From NCBI GenBank assembly GCA_964433345.1, contig CAYSQJ010000001.1, positions 558,001-622,000 on the forward strand: a stretch of DNA of 64,000 nt. The letters run 5' to 3'. Position 1 is the stretch's first letter; the number at the start of each line of letters is the position of its first letter. Both the position numbers and the translations under genes were made by a program. The DNA comes from Ga0077527 sp964433345 (GTDB lineage: Bacteria > Pseudomonadota > Gammaproteobacteria > Burkholderiales > SG8-41). Below the pieces are notes generated by a model. It worked only from the letters and a program-made list of their open reading frames with translations. It ran no database searches and was not told the DNA's origin. Below, piece after piece: positions 8,811 through 16,216 of this stretch.

Positions 8811-8826
8811 TGTGACATCGGTCACG
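8811..8826. promoter_or_regulatory. CRP-like operator
   Basis: TGTGA-CATCGG-TCACG matches the CRP consensus TGTGA-N6-TCACA at 9 of 10 arm positions. It lies about 100 bp upstream of the capA-type gene (minus strand) and about 85 bp upstream of the -35 of the candidate small RNA (plus strand). Whether the organism has a cAMP-responsive CRP cannot be seen here, but an adenylate cyclase and a cAMP phosphodiesterase are encoded in the window. Confidence 0.5.
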
Positions 8827-8908
8827 GACGATCGATTGGGTATTGAATCAATTTAGTTTTTCTCATGATTCTGGCAATAAAATGTATATTGCGGAGCAGC
8901 AAAATTGC

Positions 8909-8936
8909 TTGACAGTGCTGCCGGTACTGGCAGAAT
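8909..8936 (+). promoter_or_regulatory. Sigma-70 promoter of the candidate small RNA
   Basis: A consensus -35 TTGACA (8909-8914) and a partial -10 CAGAAT (8931-8936, 4 of 6) are spaced by 16 bp. Predicted transcription start is near 8943, about 97 bp upstream of a strong terminator. Confidence 0.55.
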
Positions 8937-8942
8937 CGGATC

Positions 8943-9039
8943 TGTGTTGGGTGTCTTCTACAGGCATCGGCACATATCCTCCAAAACCTCCTCCTTTGGT
9001 GGAACTTCAGCGCAACCCCCCGGGGTTGCGCTTTTTTTT
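8943..9039 (+). ncRNA. Candidate small RNA with an exposed CCUCCUCC loop
   Basis: No credible reading frame lies between the promoter at 8909 and the terminator ending at 9039. The predicted transcript of about 97 nt holds a hairpin: TCCTCCAAA (8977-8985) pairs with TTTGGTGGA (8995-9003), with one U-U mismatch. The 9-nt loop ACCTCCTCC (8986-8994) is complementary to GGAGG-type ribosome binding sites. The terminator hairpin follows 6 nt later. Hairpin loops rich in CCUCC are a known design of bacterial regulatory RNAs that block Shine-Dalgarno sequences, so I infer a trans-acting translational regulator. The 5' end is predicted from the promoter only. Confidence 0.6.
9010..9039 (+). terminator. 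Strong Rho-independent terminator of the candidate small RNA
   Basis: GCGCAACCCC (9010-9019) pairs perfectly with GGGGTTGCGC (9022-9031), followed by eight T. No protein gene on this strand ends nearby, so the terminator itself argues for a non-coding transcript. Confidence 0.9.
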
Positions 9040-9385
9040 GCCCCAATGTTGCTGCAAAGCAGCATGATAGCGGTCGAGATAATCGATTGCTTGTTTTTTG
9101 ATCAATCGAAATAACCGCGATCTGCCCCGAAGGAGCCCCTTCAGGGACCCGATTCGCACTCGGCCGGCACCGTCCCCGAAAGGCTGGCACAGGAGGCTGC
9201 TCGTGAACGGGGCCCGAAAGTGCGGTTTGTTATACTCAAGCGCGCAGACATATATCGCGCGGCGAAACATCATCGGCCGTGCCCGTCACCCGGCGGGTTC
9301 ACAGCAGCACTTCAGCCGGGATTGTCTCGGGAATGTCTGCAGTAACCAGCATGCCGGAATCGCCCTTTACCCAATCGTGAGTTTA
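9040..9385. other. Gene-free stretch upstream of sucC
   Basis: No protein-coding signal is convincing here. It contains an interrupted inverted repeat (GCGGT 9070-9074 with ACCGC 9114-9118, and TCGATTG 9083-9089 with CAATCGA 9103-9109), and a small hairpin (CCC-GAAGG 9125-9133 with CCTTC-GGG 9138-9146). A possible extended -10 element TGTTATACT ends at 9236 without a clear -35. The last could be a constitutive sucCD promoter with a leader of about 240 nt. Confidence 0.4.
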
Positions 9386-9399
9386 TTGACTGCGGTCAA
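9386..9399 (+). promoter_or_regulatory. FNR-type box upstream of sucCD
   Basis: TTGAC-TGCG-GTCAA, a perfect palindrome. It lies 82 bp upstream of the sucC start. It is identical to the box upstream of the formyl-CoA transferase gene, including the TGCG spacer. Possible -10 elements follow at 9418-9423 (TGTAAT) or 9423-9428 (TAGATT); the latter gives nearly the same box to -10 distance as at the oxc and frc promoters. Confidence 0.65.
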
Positions 9400-9480
9400 G
9401 GCCGCTGCAGAGTGCGCTGTAATAGATTGGCGTCCCTGCGGGAGCCGGCGACACCGTATACCCATCACGCGGAAAGAAAC

Positions 9481-10650
9481 ATGAAAATCCACGAGTACCA
9501 GGCAAAAGAAATCCTGCGCAAGTACGGCGTCTCCACGCCGAGCGGCGTCCCCTGTTTTACAGTCGACGAAGCCGTCGCCGCCGCTGAAAAGCTGGGCGGC
9601 AAGGTGTGGGTGGTCAAGGCGCAGATTCACGCCGGCGGTCGCGGCAAGGGCGGCGGCGTCAAGGTCGCCAAGTCACCGGCCGAAGTCAAAACCCATGCGT
9701 CGTCGATTCTCGGCATGCAGCTGAAGACCCACCAGACCGGTCCCGAAGGACAGAAGGTGCGCCGGCTGCTGATCGAGGAAGGCGCAGACATCAAGAAGGA
9801 ACTGTATGTCGGCCTGGTGATCGACCGCGGCAGCCAGCGCGCCGTGCTGATGGCCTCCAGCGAAGGCGGCATGGACATCGAAGAAGTTGCCGCGCACACC
9901 CCGGAGAAGATCCACAAGGTCGTCATTGACCCGGTGCAGGGTCTTGCCGACGCGGATGCCGACGACGTTGCGCGCAAGATCGGTGTGCCGGACGCCTCGG
10001 TGCCGCAGGCGCGCAAGATACTGCAGGCGCTCTACAAGGCTTTCGATGACACCGATGCCTCCCTTGCCGAAATCAACCCGCTGATCCTCACCGGTGACGG
10101 CAAGGTGATGGCACTGGACGCAAAAATCGATTTCGACAACAACGCCCTGTTCCGCCACCCGGACATCGTCGCGCTGCGCGACCTGGACGAGGAGGATCCG
10201 GCCGAAGTCGAGGCCTCCAAGCACGACCTCAACTACATCCAGCTCGACGGCAACATCGGCTGCCTGGTCAATGGCGCGGGCCTCGCGATGGCCTCGATGG
10301 ACATCATCAAGCTCTATGGCGGCAATCCCGCCAACTTCCTCGACGTCGGCGGCAGTGCGACGGCGGAGAAAGTGACCGAGGCGTTCAAGATCATGCTGCG
10401 CAACCCGCAACTGAAGGCGATCCTGGTCAACATTTTCGGCGGCATCATGAAATGCGACGTGATTGCGCAGGGCGTGGTTGCCGCGGCGCGCCAGGTCAGC
10501 CTCAGCGTGCCGCTGGTGGTGCGCCTCGAAGGCACCAACGTCGAGCTCGGCAAGAAGATACTTGCCGACTCCGGCCTGCCGATCATTTCAGCGAACAACA
10601 TGGCCGACGCGGCACAGAAGGTCGTCGCGGCCGCGAAGGGGAAGAACTGA
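9481..10650 (+). CDS. sucC: Succinyl-CoA synthetase (ADP-forming) beta subunit
   Basis: A 389-residue ATP-grasp protein, matching the family's usual 388. It starts with MKIHEYQAKEILRKYGV and contains VVKAQIHAGGRGKGGGVKV (nucleotide binding), LAEINPL (metal), and GCLVNGAGLAMASMDIIKLYGG with ANFLDVGG near the CoA-ligase interface. The enzyme forms succinyl-CoA or makes ATP from it. An upstream GTG at 9412 is in frame but would add residues foreign to the family; GGAAAG before 9481 supports the ATG. sucD overlaps by one base. The neighbouring formate dehydrogenase and formate-THF ligase genes and the FNR-type box suggest a role in oxalate or C1 metabolism. The close malate thiokinase homologue (MtkA) cannot be excluded but fits less well. 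Confidence 0.94.
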   Translation: MKIHEYQAKEILRKYGVSTPSGVPCFTVDEAVAAAEKLGGKVWVVKAQIHAGGRGKGGGVKVAKSPAEVKTHASSILGMQLKTHQTGPEGQKVRRLLIEEGADIKKELYVGLVIDRGSQRAVLMASSEGGMDIEEVAAHTPEKIHKVVIDPVQGLADADADDVARKIGVPDASVPQARKILQALYKAFDDTDASLAEINPLILTGDGKVMALDAKIDFDNNALFRHPDIVALRDLDEEDPAEVEASKHDLNYIQLDGNIGCLVNGAGLAMASMDIIKLYGGNPANFLDVGGSATAEKVTEAFKIMLRNPQLKAILVNIFGGIMKCDVIAQGVVAAARQVSLSVPLVVRLEGTNVELGKKILADSGLPIISANNMADAAQKVVAAAKGKN

Positions 10651-11534
10651 TGTCCATCCTGATCAACAAAGACACCCGGGTGATGACACAGGGCATCACC
10701 GGCAAGACCGGCATGTTCCACACCAAGACCGGCAAGGAATACGCCAACGGCAAGAACTGCTATGTCGCCGGCGTGACGCCGAAAAAAGGCGGCCAGAGCT
10801 ACGAAGGCATTCCGATTTTCAACAGCGTGCGCGAGGCAAAAGACGCCACCGGCGCCAATGTGTCCGTGATCTACGTGCCGCCGCCCTTTGCCGCGGCGGC
10901 GATCGAGGAGGCGGTGGACGCCGATCTCGATCTGGTGATCTGCATCACCGAGGGCATACCGGTGCGCGACATGGTGCGCCTCAAGTACAGGATGGAGCAG
11001 AACAAAAGCAGGACCATCCTGGTCGGCCCGAACTGTCCCGGCGTGATCACGCCCGACGAGATCAAGATCGGCATCATGCCCGGCCACATCCATAAAAAGG
11101 GCCCGATCGGCGTGGTGTCGCGCTCGGGTACGCTGACCTACGAGGCGGTGGGTCAATTGATGGAGCTGGGCCTCGGCCAGTCGTCCTGCGTCGGCATCGG
11201 CGGTGATCCGGTCAACGGTCTCAAACACATCAATGTCATGAAGATGTTCAATGATGATCCGCAGACCGAGGCGGTGATCATGGTCGGCGAGATCGGCGGT
11301 TCCAACGAAGAGGAATGCGCGCGCTGGGTCAAGGCCAACATGAAAAAGCCGGTGGTGGGCTTCATTGCCGGTGTGACTGCGCCGACCGGAAAGCGCATGG
11401 GCCATGCCGGCGCGATCATCTCTGGCGGCAAGGGCACTGCCGAAGAGAAGCTCGCGGTGATGGAGGAGTGCGGTATCCGCACGACCAAGAATCCGGCCGA
11501 AATGGGCAAGCTGCTCAAGTCGGTGCTGAAGTAG
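10650..11534 (+). CDS. sucD: Succinyl-CoA synthetase alpha subunit
   Basis: A 294-residue CoA-binding partner of SucC. Visible are GITGKTGMFHTK at the N terminus, the CoA/phosphate loops (GPNCPGVITP, VSRSGTLTYE) and the phospho-histidine loop KRMGHAGAIISGG with His252. The ATG overlaps the sucC stop (TGATG), indicating translational coupling. The next gene, a formate dehydrogenase subunit, starts 55 bp downstream in the same direction with no terminator visible between, so sucCD may be cotranscribed with it. Confidence 0.95.
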   Translation: MSILINKDTRVMTQGITGKTGMFHTKTGKEYANGKNCYVAGVTPKKGGQSYEGIPIFNSVREAKDATGANVSVIYVPPPFAAAAIEEAVDADLDLVICITEGIPVRDMVRLKYRMEQNKSRTILVGPNCPGVITPDEIKIGIMPGHIHKKGPIGVVSRSGTLTYEAVGQLMELGLGQSSCVGIGGDPVNGLKHINVMKMFNDDPQTEAVIMVGEIGGSNEEECARWVKANMKKPVVGFIAGVTAPTGKRMGHAGAIISGGKGTAEEKLAVMEECGIRTTKNPAEMGKLLKSVLK

Positions 11535-11589
11535 GCGGGGCCGCCGCCCGCCCCGCTACGGGGCGGACGCGCGACCTGCCCAAGGAGAA

Positions 11590-13293
11590 GTGACTTTGGA
11601 AGGTGGCATCGCAAAACGTGGCAAGCGGGCGCGCGGCGCCCTCAAGGGCCGCACGGTAGAGCCCGGTGCGCTGGGCGAGGTGCAGGCTCTCCTCGATGAC
11701 GCGCAGCGCAGGACGGGTATCGATCCCCGCCGCCGCGACCTGCTGATCGAGAACCTGCACCTGATCCAGGACCGTTATGGCCACATCTCCGCCGCCCACG
11801 TGGTTGCCCTGGCGCGCGAGATGAAGCTGGCGATGACCGAGGTCTATGAGGTCGCAACCTTCTATCATCATTTCGACTTGGTCAAGGAAGGCGACAAGGC
11901 GCCGCCGGCGCTGACCGTGCGCGTCTGCGACTCGCTGTCCTGCGAGATGTCCGGCGCCAATGAACTGATCCAGGGCCTCAAGCAGGCGCTGGGAGCGGGC
12001 GTGCGCGTGATCCCGGCGCCCTGTGTCGGCCGCTGCGACCAGGCCCCGGTGGCCGTGGTCGGGCAGAACCCGGTGGCGCAGGCCACTGTCGCCAAGGTCA
12101 AGCCGCTGGCTGCCGCCGGCAAAACCGCATGTGCCGTCGGCAAGTATGTTTCCTATGCCGAATATCGCAGGCAGGGCGGCTATTCCCTGGCTGCCGAGTG
12201 CCTTGCCGGCAAGCGCGATGCTGAAACGCTGATCAAGACCATGGAAAATTCCGGCTTGCGCGGGCTCGGCGGCGCGGGTTTCCCTGCCGGCCGCAAATGG
12301 CGCATCGTGCGCGGCGAAAAAGGCCCGCGGGTGATGGCGGTCAACATCGACGAAGGCGAGCCCGGCACCTTCAAGGATCGGCATTACCTCGAGCGCGACC
12401 CGCACCGCTTCCTCGAAGGCGTGATCATCGCCGCGTGGACCGTGCAGATCTCCGAGGTCTACATCTACCTGCGCGACGAATACGCGGGCATTCGCGCGAT
12501 TCTCGAGAAGGAAATCAAGTTGCTGCAGGCCGACCCGCCCTGCCCGCTGCCGCCGATATTTCTGCGCCGCGGTGCCGGCGCCTATATCTGCGGCGAGGAG
12601 TCGGCGATGATCGAGTCGATCGAGGGCAAGCGCGGCATGCCGCGCCTGCGACCGCCGTACGTGGCCCAGGTCGGCTTGTTCGGCCACCCGACGCTGGAAC
12701 ACAACATGGAAACCCTGTACTGGGTGCGCGACATCCTGGAAAAGGGAGCCGACTGGTTTGCCGGCCATGGACGCAACGGACGCAAGGGGCTGCGTTCATT
12801 CTCTGTCTCGGGACGGGTGAACAAGCCCGGCGTGCATCTGGCGCCGGCCGGCATCACCGTCCGCGAGCTGATCGAAGAATACTGTGGCGGCATGCAGGCG
12901 GGCCACAGCTTCTATGCATACCTGCCGGGGGGTGCCTCCGGCGGTATTTTGCCGGCATCGATGGGCGACATCCCGCTGGATTTCGACACGCTGAATCCCT
13001 ACGGCTGTTTCATCGGCTCGGCCGCGGTGATCATCCTGTCGGACCGGGACCAGGCCCGCGGAGCCGCGCGCAACGTGATGAAGTTTTTCGCCGAGGAATC
13101 CTGCGGGCAGTGCACACCCTGCCGCGTCGGCACGGCCAAGGCCCTGCAGCTGATGGAATCGCCGCGCTGGGACCAGGGCCTGCTGGAGGAATTGTCGGGT
13201 GCGATGGCTGATGCCTCGATCTGCGGGCTGGGACAGGCGGCACCGAATCCGATTCGCACGGTGATCAAGTATTTCCCTAAAGAAGTCGAGTAG
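11590..13293 (+). CDS. NAD-dependent formate dehydrogenase beta subunit (NuoE-NuoF fusion)
   Basis: A 567-residue fusion. The N-terminal part (about 20-190) is NuoE-like with a thioredoxin-fold [2Fe-2S] pattern (VCDSLSCEMSG, APCVGRCDQAP). The rest is NuoF-like, with the FMN/NADH loops GLRGLGGAGFPAGRKW and GAGAYICGEESAMIES and the [4Fe-4S] ligands ESCGQCTPCRVG plus SICGLG. Length and architecture match the beta subunit of tungsten-type cytosolic formate dehydrogenases such as FDH1 of Methylorubrum extorquens, rather than the separate FdsG/FdsB subunits. Start: the GTG at 11590 is only 2 bases from AAGGAG; a TTG at 11596 has better spacing (8 bases) and may be the true start. Confidence 0.92.
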   Translation: MTLEGGIAKRGKRARGALKGRTVEPGALGEVQALLDDAQRRTGIDPRRRDLLIENLHLIQDRYGHISAAHVVALAREMKLAMTEVYEVATFYHHFDLVKEGDKAPPALTVRVCDSLSCEMSGANELIQGLKQALGAGVRVIPAPCVGRCDQAPVAVVGQNPVAQATVAKVKPLAAAGKTACAVGKYVSYAEYRRQGGYSLAAECLAGKRDAETLIKTMENSGLRGLGGAGFPAGRKWRIVRGEKGPRVMAVNIDEGEPGTFKDRHYLERDPHRFLEGVIIAAWTVQISEVYIYLRDEYAGIRAILEKEIKLLQADPPCPLPPIFLRRGAGAYICGEESAMIESIEGKRGMPRLRPPYVAQVGLFGHPTLEHNMETLYWVRDILEKGADWFAGHGRNGRKGLRSFSVSGRVNKPGVHLAPAGITVRELIEEYCGGMQAGHSFYAYLPGGASGGILPASMGDIPLDFDTLNPYGCFIGSAAVIILSDRDQARGAARNVMKFFAEESCGQCTPCRVGTAKALQLMESPRWDQGLLEELSGAMADASICGLGQAAPNPIRTVIKYFPKEVE

Positions 13294-13336
13294 GGACGCG
13301 GGTGCCCGAGCGCCGCGTCGTACCGGAGTTGAAGCC

Positions 13337-16147
13337 ATGACTGCAATGAGCAAGGACGAACTCGCGGCGATGCCGGTGGAGTTCAAACTGAACGGCAAGG
13401 ACGTCGTCGGTTACGCGTCGGAAACCATCATCCAGACCGCCAGGCGCCACGGCGTCGAGATTCCCCATCTCTGCTACAAGGAGGGCCTCAGGCCCGACGG
13501 CAATTGCCGTGCCTGCGTGGTCGAGGTCAAGGGTGAACGCGTGCTGGCTGCCTCCTGCTGCCGCAACCCCTCGCCCGGCATGGAAGTCACCACCAACAGT
13601 GCTCGCGCGGTTGCCTCGCAGAAAATGGTGATGGAGCTGCTGCTCTCCGACATGCCCGAGCAGCGCCATACCCCGAACTCCGAGCTGGACCACTGGGCGG
13701 GCAAGCTCAAGGTCGGCAAGCCGCGTTTTGCGAAACGCCACCAGCCGCAGCCCGACCTTTCGCATTACGGCATCGCCGTCAATCTCGATTCCTGCATCCA
13801 GTGCACGCGTTGCGTGCGTGCCTGCCGCGAGGAACAGGTCAACGACGTCATCGGTTACGCCTTCCGCGGCGAACATTCCAAGATCGTATTCGACCTCGAC
13901 GATCCGATGGGTGAGTCGACCTGCGTCGCCTGCGGCGAATGCGTGCAGGCCTGTCCCACCGGCGCGCTGATGCCGGCACGCGAGGTTGGCCTGGTCAAGC
14001 CCGACCGGCAGGTGCATTCGGTATGCCCGTACTGCGGTGTGGGCTGCCAGATGACCTACAACATCAAGGACAACAGGATTCTTTACGTCGAGGGCCGCGA
14101 TGGCCCGTCGAACCGCGGCCGGCTGTGCGTCAAGGGACGCTACGGCTTCGACTACGCCCACCATCCGCAGCGCCTGACCAAGCCGCTGATCCGCAAGCCG
14201 GGTGTTCCCAAGCATGCCGATTTCGCGATGGATCCGGCCAACCCGCTGGAGTATTTCCGCGAAGCCTCCTGGGAAGAAGCGCTGGATCTCGCGGCGGGCA
14301 AGCTGAAGGCGATTCGGGACCAGCACGGCAACAAGGCGCTGGCCGGTTTCGGTTCCGCCAAGGGCAGCAACGAGGAAGCCTACCTGTTCCAGAAGCTGGT
14401 GCGCACCGGCTTTGGTTCCAACAACGTCGACCACTGCACGCGCCTGTGCCACGCCTCGAGCGTAGCCGCGCTGATGGAGGCGGTGAGTTCCGGCGCGGTG
14501 TCCAACCAGGTCAATGACGTTGCCCGCGCCGAGGTGATTTTCCTGATCGGCGCCAACCCACTGTCGAACCACCCGGTGGCCGCGACCTGGATCAAGAACG
14601 CCGTGAAGAACGGCGCCAAGCTGATCTATGCCGATCCGCGCCGCAACGAACTGTCGCGGCATGCCACGTATTCCCTGCAGTTCAAGCCCGACACCGACGT
14701 CGCACTGCTCAACGCGATGATGCACGTCATCGTGCACGAGGGGCTGGTCGACGAAGCCTTCATCAAGTCGCGCACCATCGGCTACGAGGACCTGAAGAAG
14801 AACGTCGAGGGCTACAGCCCGGAGGCGATGGCGCCGGTGTGCGGCATTCCCGCGCGAACCATCAGGGAAGTCGCGCGCCTGTATGCGACCTCGAAGGGCT
14901 CGATGATCCTCTGGGGCATGGGCATTTCGCAGCATATCCACGGCACCGACAATGCACGCTGTCTGATCGCGCTGTGCCTGATGACCGGCCAGATCGGCAA
15001 GCCGGGCTCCGGCCTGCATCCGCTGCGCGGCCAGAACAACGTGCAGGGCGCCTCCGACTCCGGCCTGATCCCGATGGTGTTTCCGGACTACCAGCGTGTC
15101 GACAATCCCCAGGCGCTGGCACGTTTCGAAAAGCTGTGGGGAGCCAAGCTCGACCCCAAGCCCGGCCTGACGGTGGTCGAGATCGTGCACGCGATACTCG
15201 ACGGCGACATCCGCGGCATGTACGTGATGGGCGAAAACCCGGCGATGTCGGATCCGGACGCCAACCATGCGCGCGAGGCGCTGGCGAAACTCGACTGGCT
15301 GGTGGTGCAGGAAATCTTCCTGACCGAAACCTGTTACTACGCCGACGTGATCCTGCCGGCGACCGCCTGGCCCGAGAAGGACGGCACGGTGACCAACACC
15401 GATCGCATGGTTCAGCTGGGCCGCAAGGCGCTGGAGGCGCCGGGAGAAGCAAAACCGGACCTGTGGATCATCCAGGAGCTGGCGCGCCGCCTCGGCCTCG
15501 ACTGGAACTACAACGGACCGAAGGACGTATTCAACGAGATGCGCAAGGCAATGAACTCCATTGCCGGCATCACCTGGGAGCGGCTGGAGGCCGAAAGTTC
15601 AGTCACCTATCCCTGCGAGAAAGAAGGGGATCCAGGGCAACCCGTTGTTTTTGTTGATAAATTTCCCACGCCGACGGGTCGCGCGAAATTCGTGCCGGCT
15701 GACATCATTCCGGCCAACGAGCGGCCGGACAGCGACTTCCCCTTCGTGCTGATCACCGGCCGCCAGCTCGAACACTGGCATACCGGGGCGATGACGCGCC
15801 GTGCCGGAGTGCTCGACGCGATAGAACCGGAGCCGACGGTGTCGATGCATCCGCTGGACCTCGACGCGATCGGTGCCAGGGTCGGCGACGTGGTCACCGT
15901 CGAATCGCGGCGCGGGATCATCTCCCTGTATGCGCGTCCCGACGACGGCACGCCGCGTGGATCAGTGTTCATTCCGTTCTGCTTCTACGAGGCGGCGGCG
16001 AACCTGCTGACCAACGCGGCGCTGGACCCTTATGGCAAGATTCCCGAATTCAAGTATTGCGCGGTAAAGGTCACCTTGGGCGGCGAACTCACGCCGCGCT
16101 CGAGTTACGGCGGCGGACAGATGCTGGCGAAAGTCGAGAAAGTCTAG
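13337..16147 (+). CDS. Formate dehydrogenase alpha subunit, Mo/W-bis-pyranopterin
   Basis: A 936-residue catalytic subunit. In order: an N-terminal [2Fe-2S] ferredoxin domain (IPHLCYKEGLRPDGNCRAC), a two-cluster ferredoxin domain (CIQCTRCVRAC, CVACGECVQACPTGA), the [4Fe-4S] motif of the oxidoreductase domain (CPYCGVGCQMTY), and the catalytic domain with metal ligand Cys371 in DHCTRLCHASSV. This is cysteine rather than selenocysteine. The C-terminal cap contains TGRQLEHWHTGAMTRR. It oxidises formate to CO2 and passes electrons to the NADH-forming beta subunit. The length is near the 989 residues of the M. extorquens FDH1 alpha subunit. It lies 43 bp after the beta gene. No fdhD or chaperone gene is nearby. 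Confidence 0.94.
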   Translation: MTAMSKDELAAMPVEFKLNGKDVVGYASETIIQTARRHGVEIPHLCYKEGLRPDGNCRACVVEVKGERVLAASCCRNPSPGMEVTTNSARAVASQKMVMELLLSDMPEQRHTPNSELDHWAGKLKVGKPRFAKRHQPQPDLSHYGIAVNLDSCIQCTRCVRACREEQVNDVIGYAFRGEHSKIVFDLDDPMGESTCVACGECVQACPTGALMPAREVGLVKPDRQVHSVCPYCGVGCQMTYNIKDNRILYVEGRDGPSNRGRLCVKGRYGFDYAHHPQRLTKPLIRKPGVPKHADFAMDPANPLEYFREASWEEALDLAAGKLKAIRDQHGNKALAGFGSAKGSNEEAYLFQKLVRTGFGSNNVDHCTRLCHASSVAALMEAVSSGAVSNQVNDVARAEVIFLIGANPLSNHPVAATWIKNAVKNGAKLIYADPRRNELSRHATYSLQFKPDTDVALLNAMMHVIVHEGLVDEAFIKSRTIGYEDLKKNVEGYSPEAMAPVCGIPARTIREVARLYATSKGSMILWGMGISQHIHGTDNARCLIALCLMTGQIGKPGSGLHPLRGQNNVQGASDSGLIPMVFPDYQRVDNPQALARFEKLWGAKLDPKPGLTVVEIVHAILDGDIRGMYVMGENPAMSDPDANHAREALAKLDWLVVQEIFLTETCYYADVILPATAWPEKDGTVTNTDRMVQLGRKALEAPGEAKPDLWIIQELARRLGLDWNYNGPKDVFNEMRKAMNSIAGITWERLEAESSVTYPCEKEGDPGQPVVFVDKFPTPTGRAKFVPADIIPANERPDSDFPFVLITGRQLEHWHTGAMTRRAGVLDAIEPEPTVSMHPLDLDAIGARVGDVVTVESRRGIISLYARPDDGTPRGSVFIPFCFYEAAANLLTNAALDPYGKIPEFKYCAVKVTLGGELTPRSSYGGGQMLAKVEKV

Positions 16148-16216
16148 GGCCCGTAAGCAAAACAGGAGTGCCCGCGTGGCGGGTGCCGGATCATTCACGT
16201 TCAGGAGAGGAGCAAC

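Noticed and set aside
9121..9160. Glycine riboswitch-like string CCCCGAAGGAGCC upstream of sucC
   Set aside because: Only a short resemblance to the CCGAAGGAGC core. The flanking stems and the second conserved block are missing; it is better explained as a small hairpin.
13277..15268. 663-codon minus-strand open frame opposite the formate dehydrogenase alpha gene
   Set aside because: A shadow of strong third-position GC bias in the real gene; its translation is His/Arg/Ala-rich without any domain.
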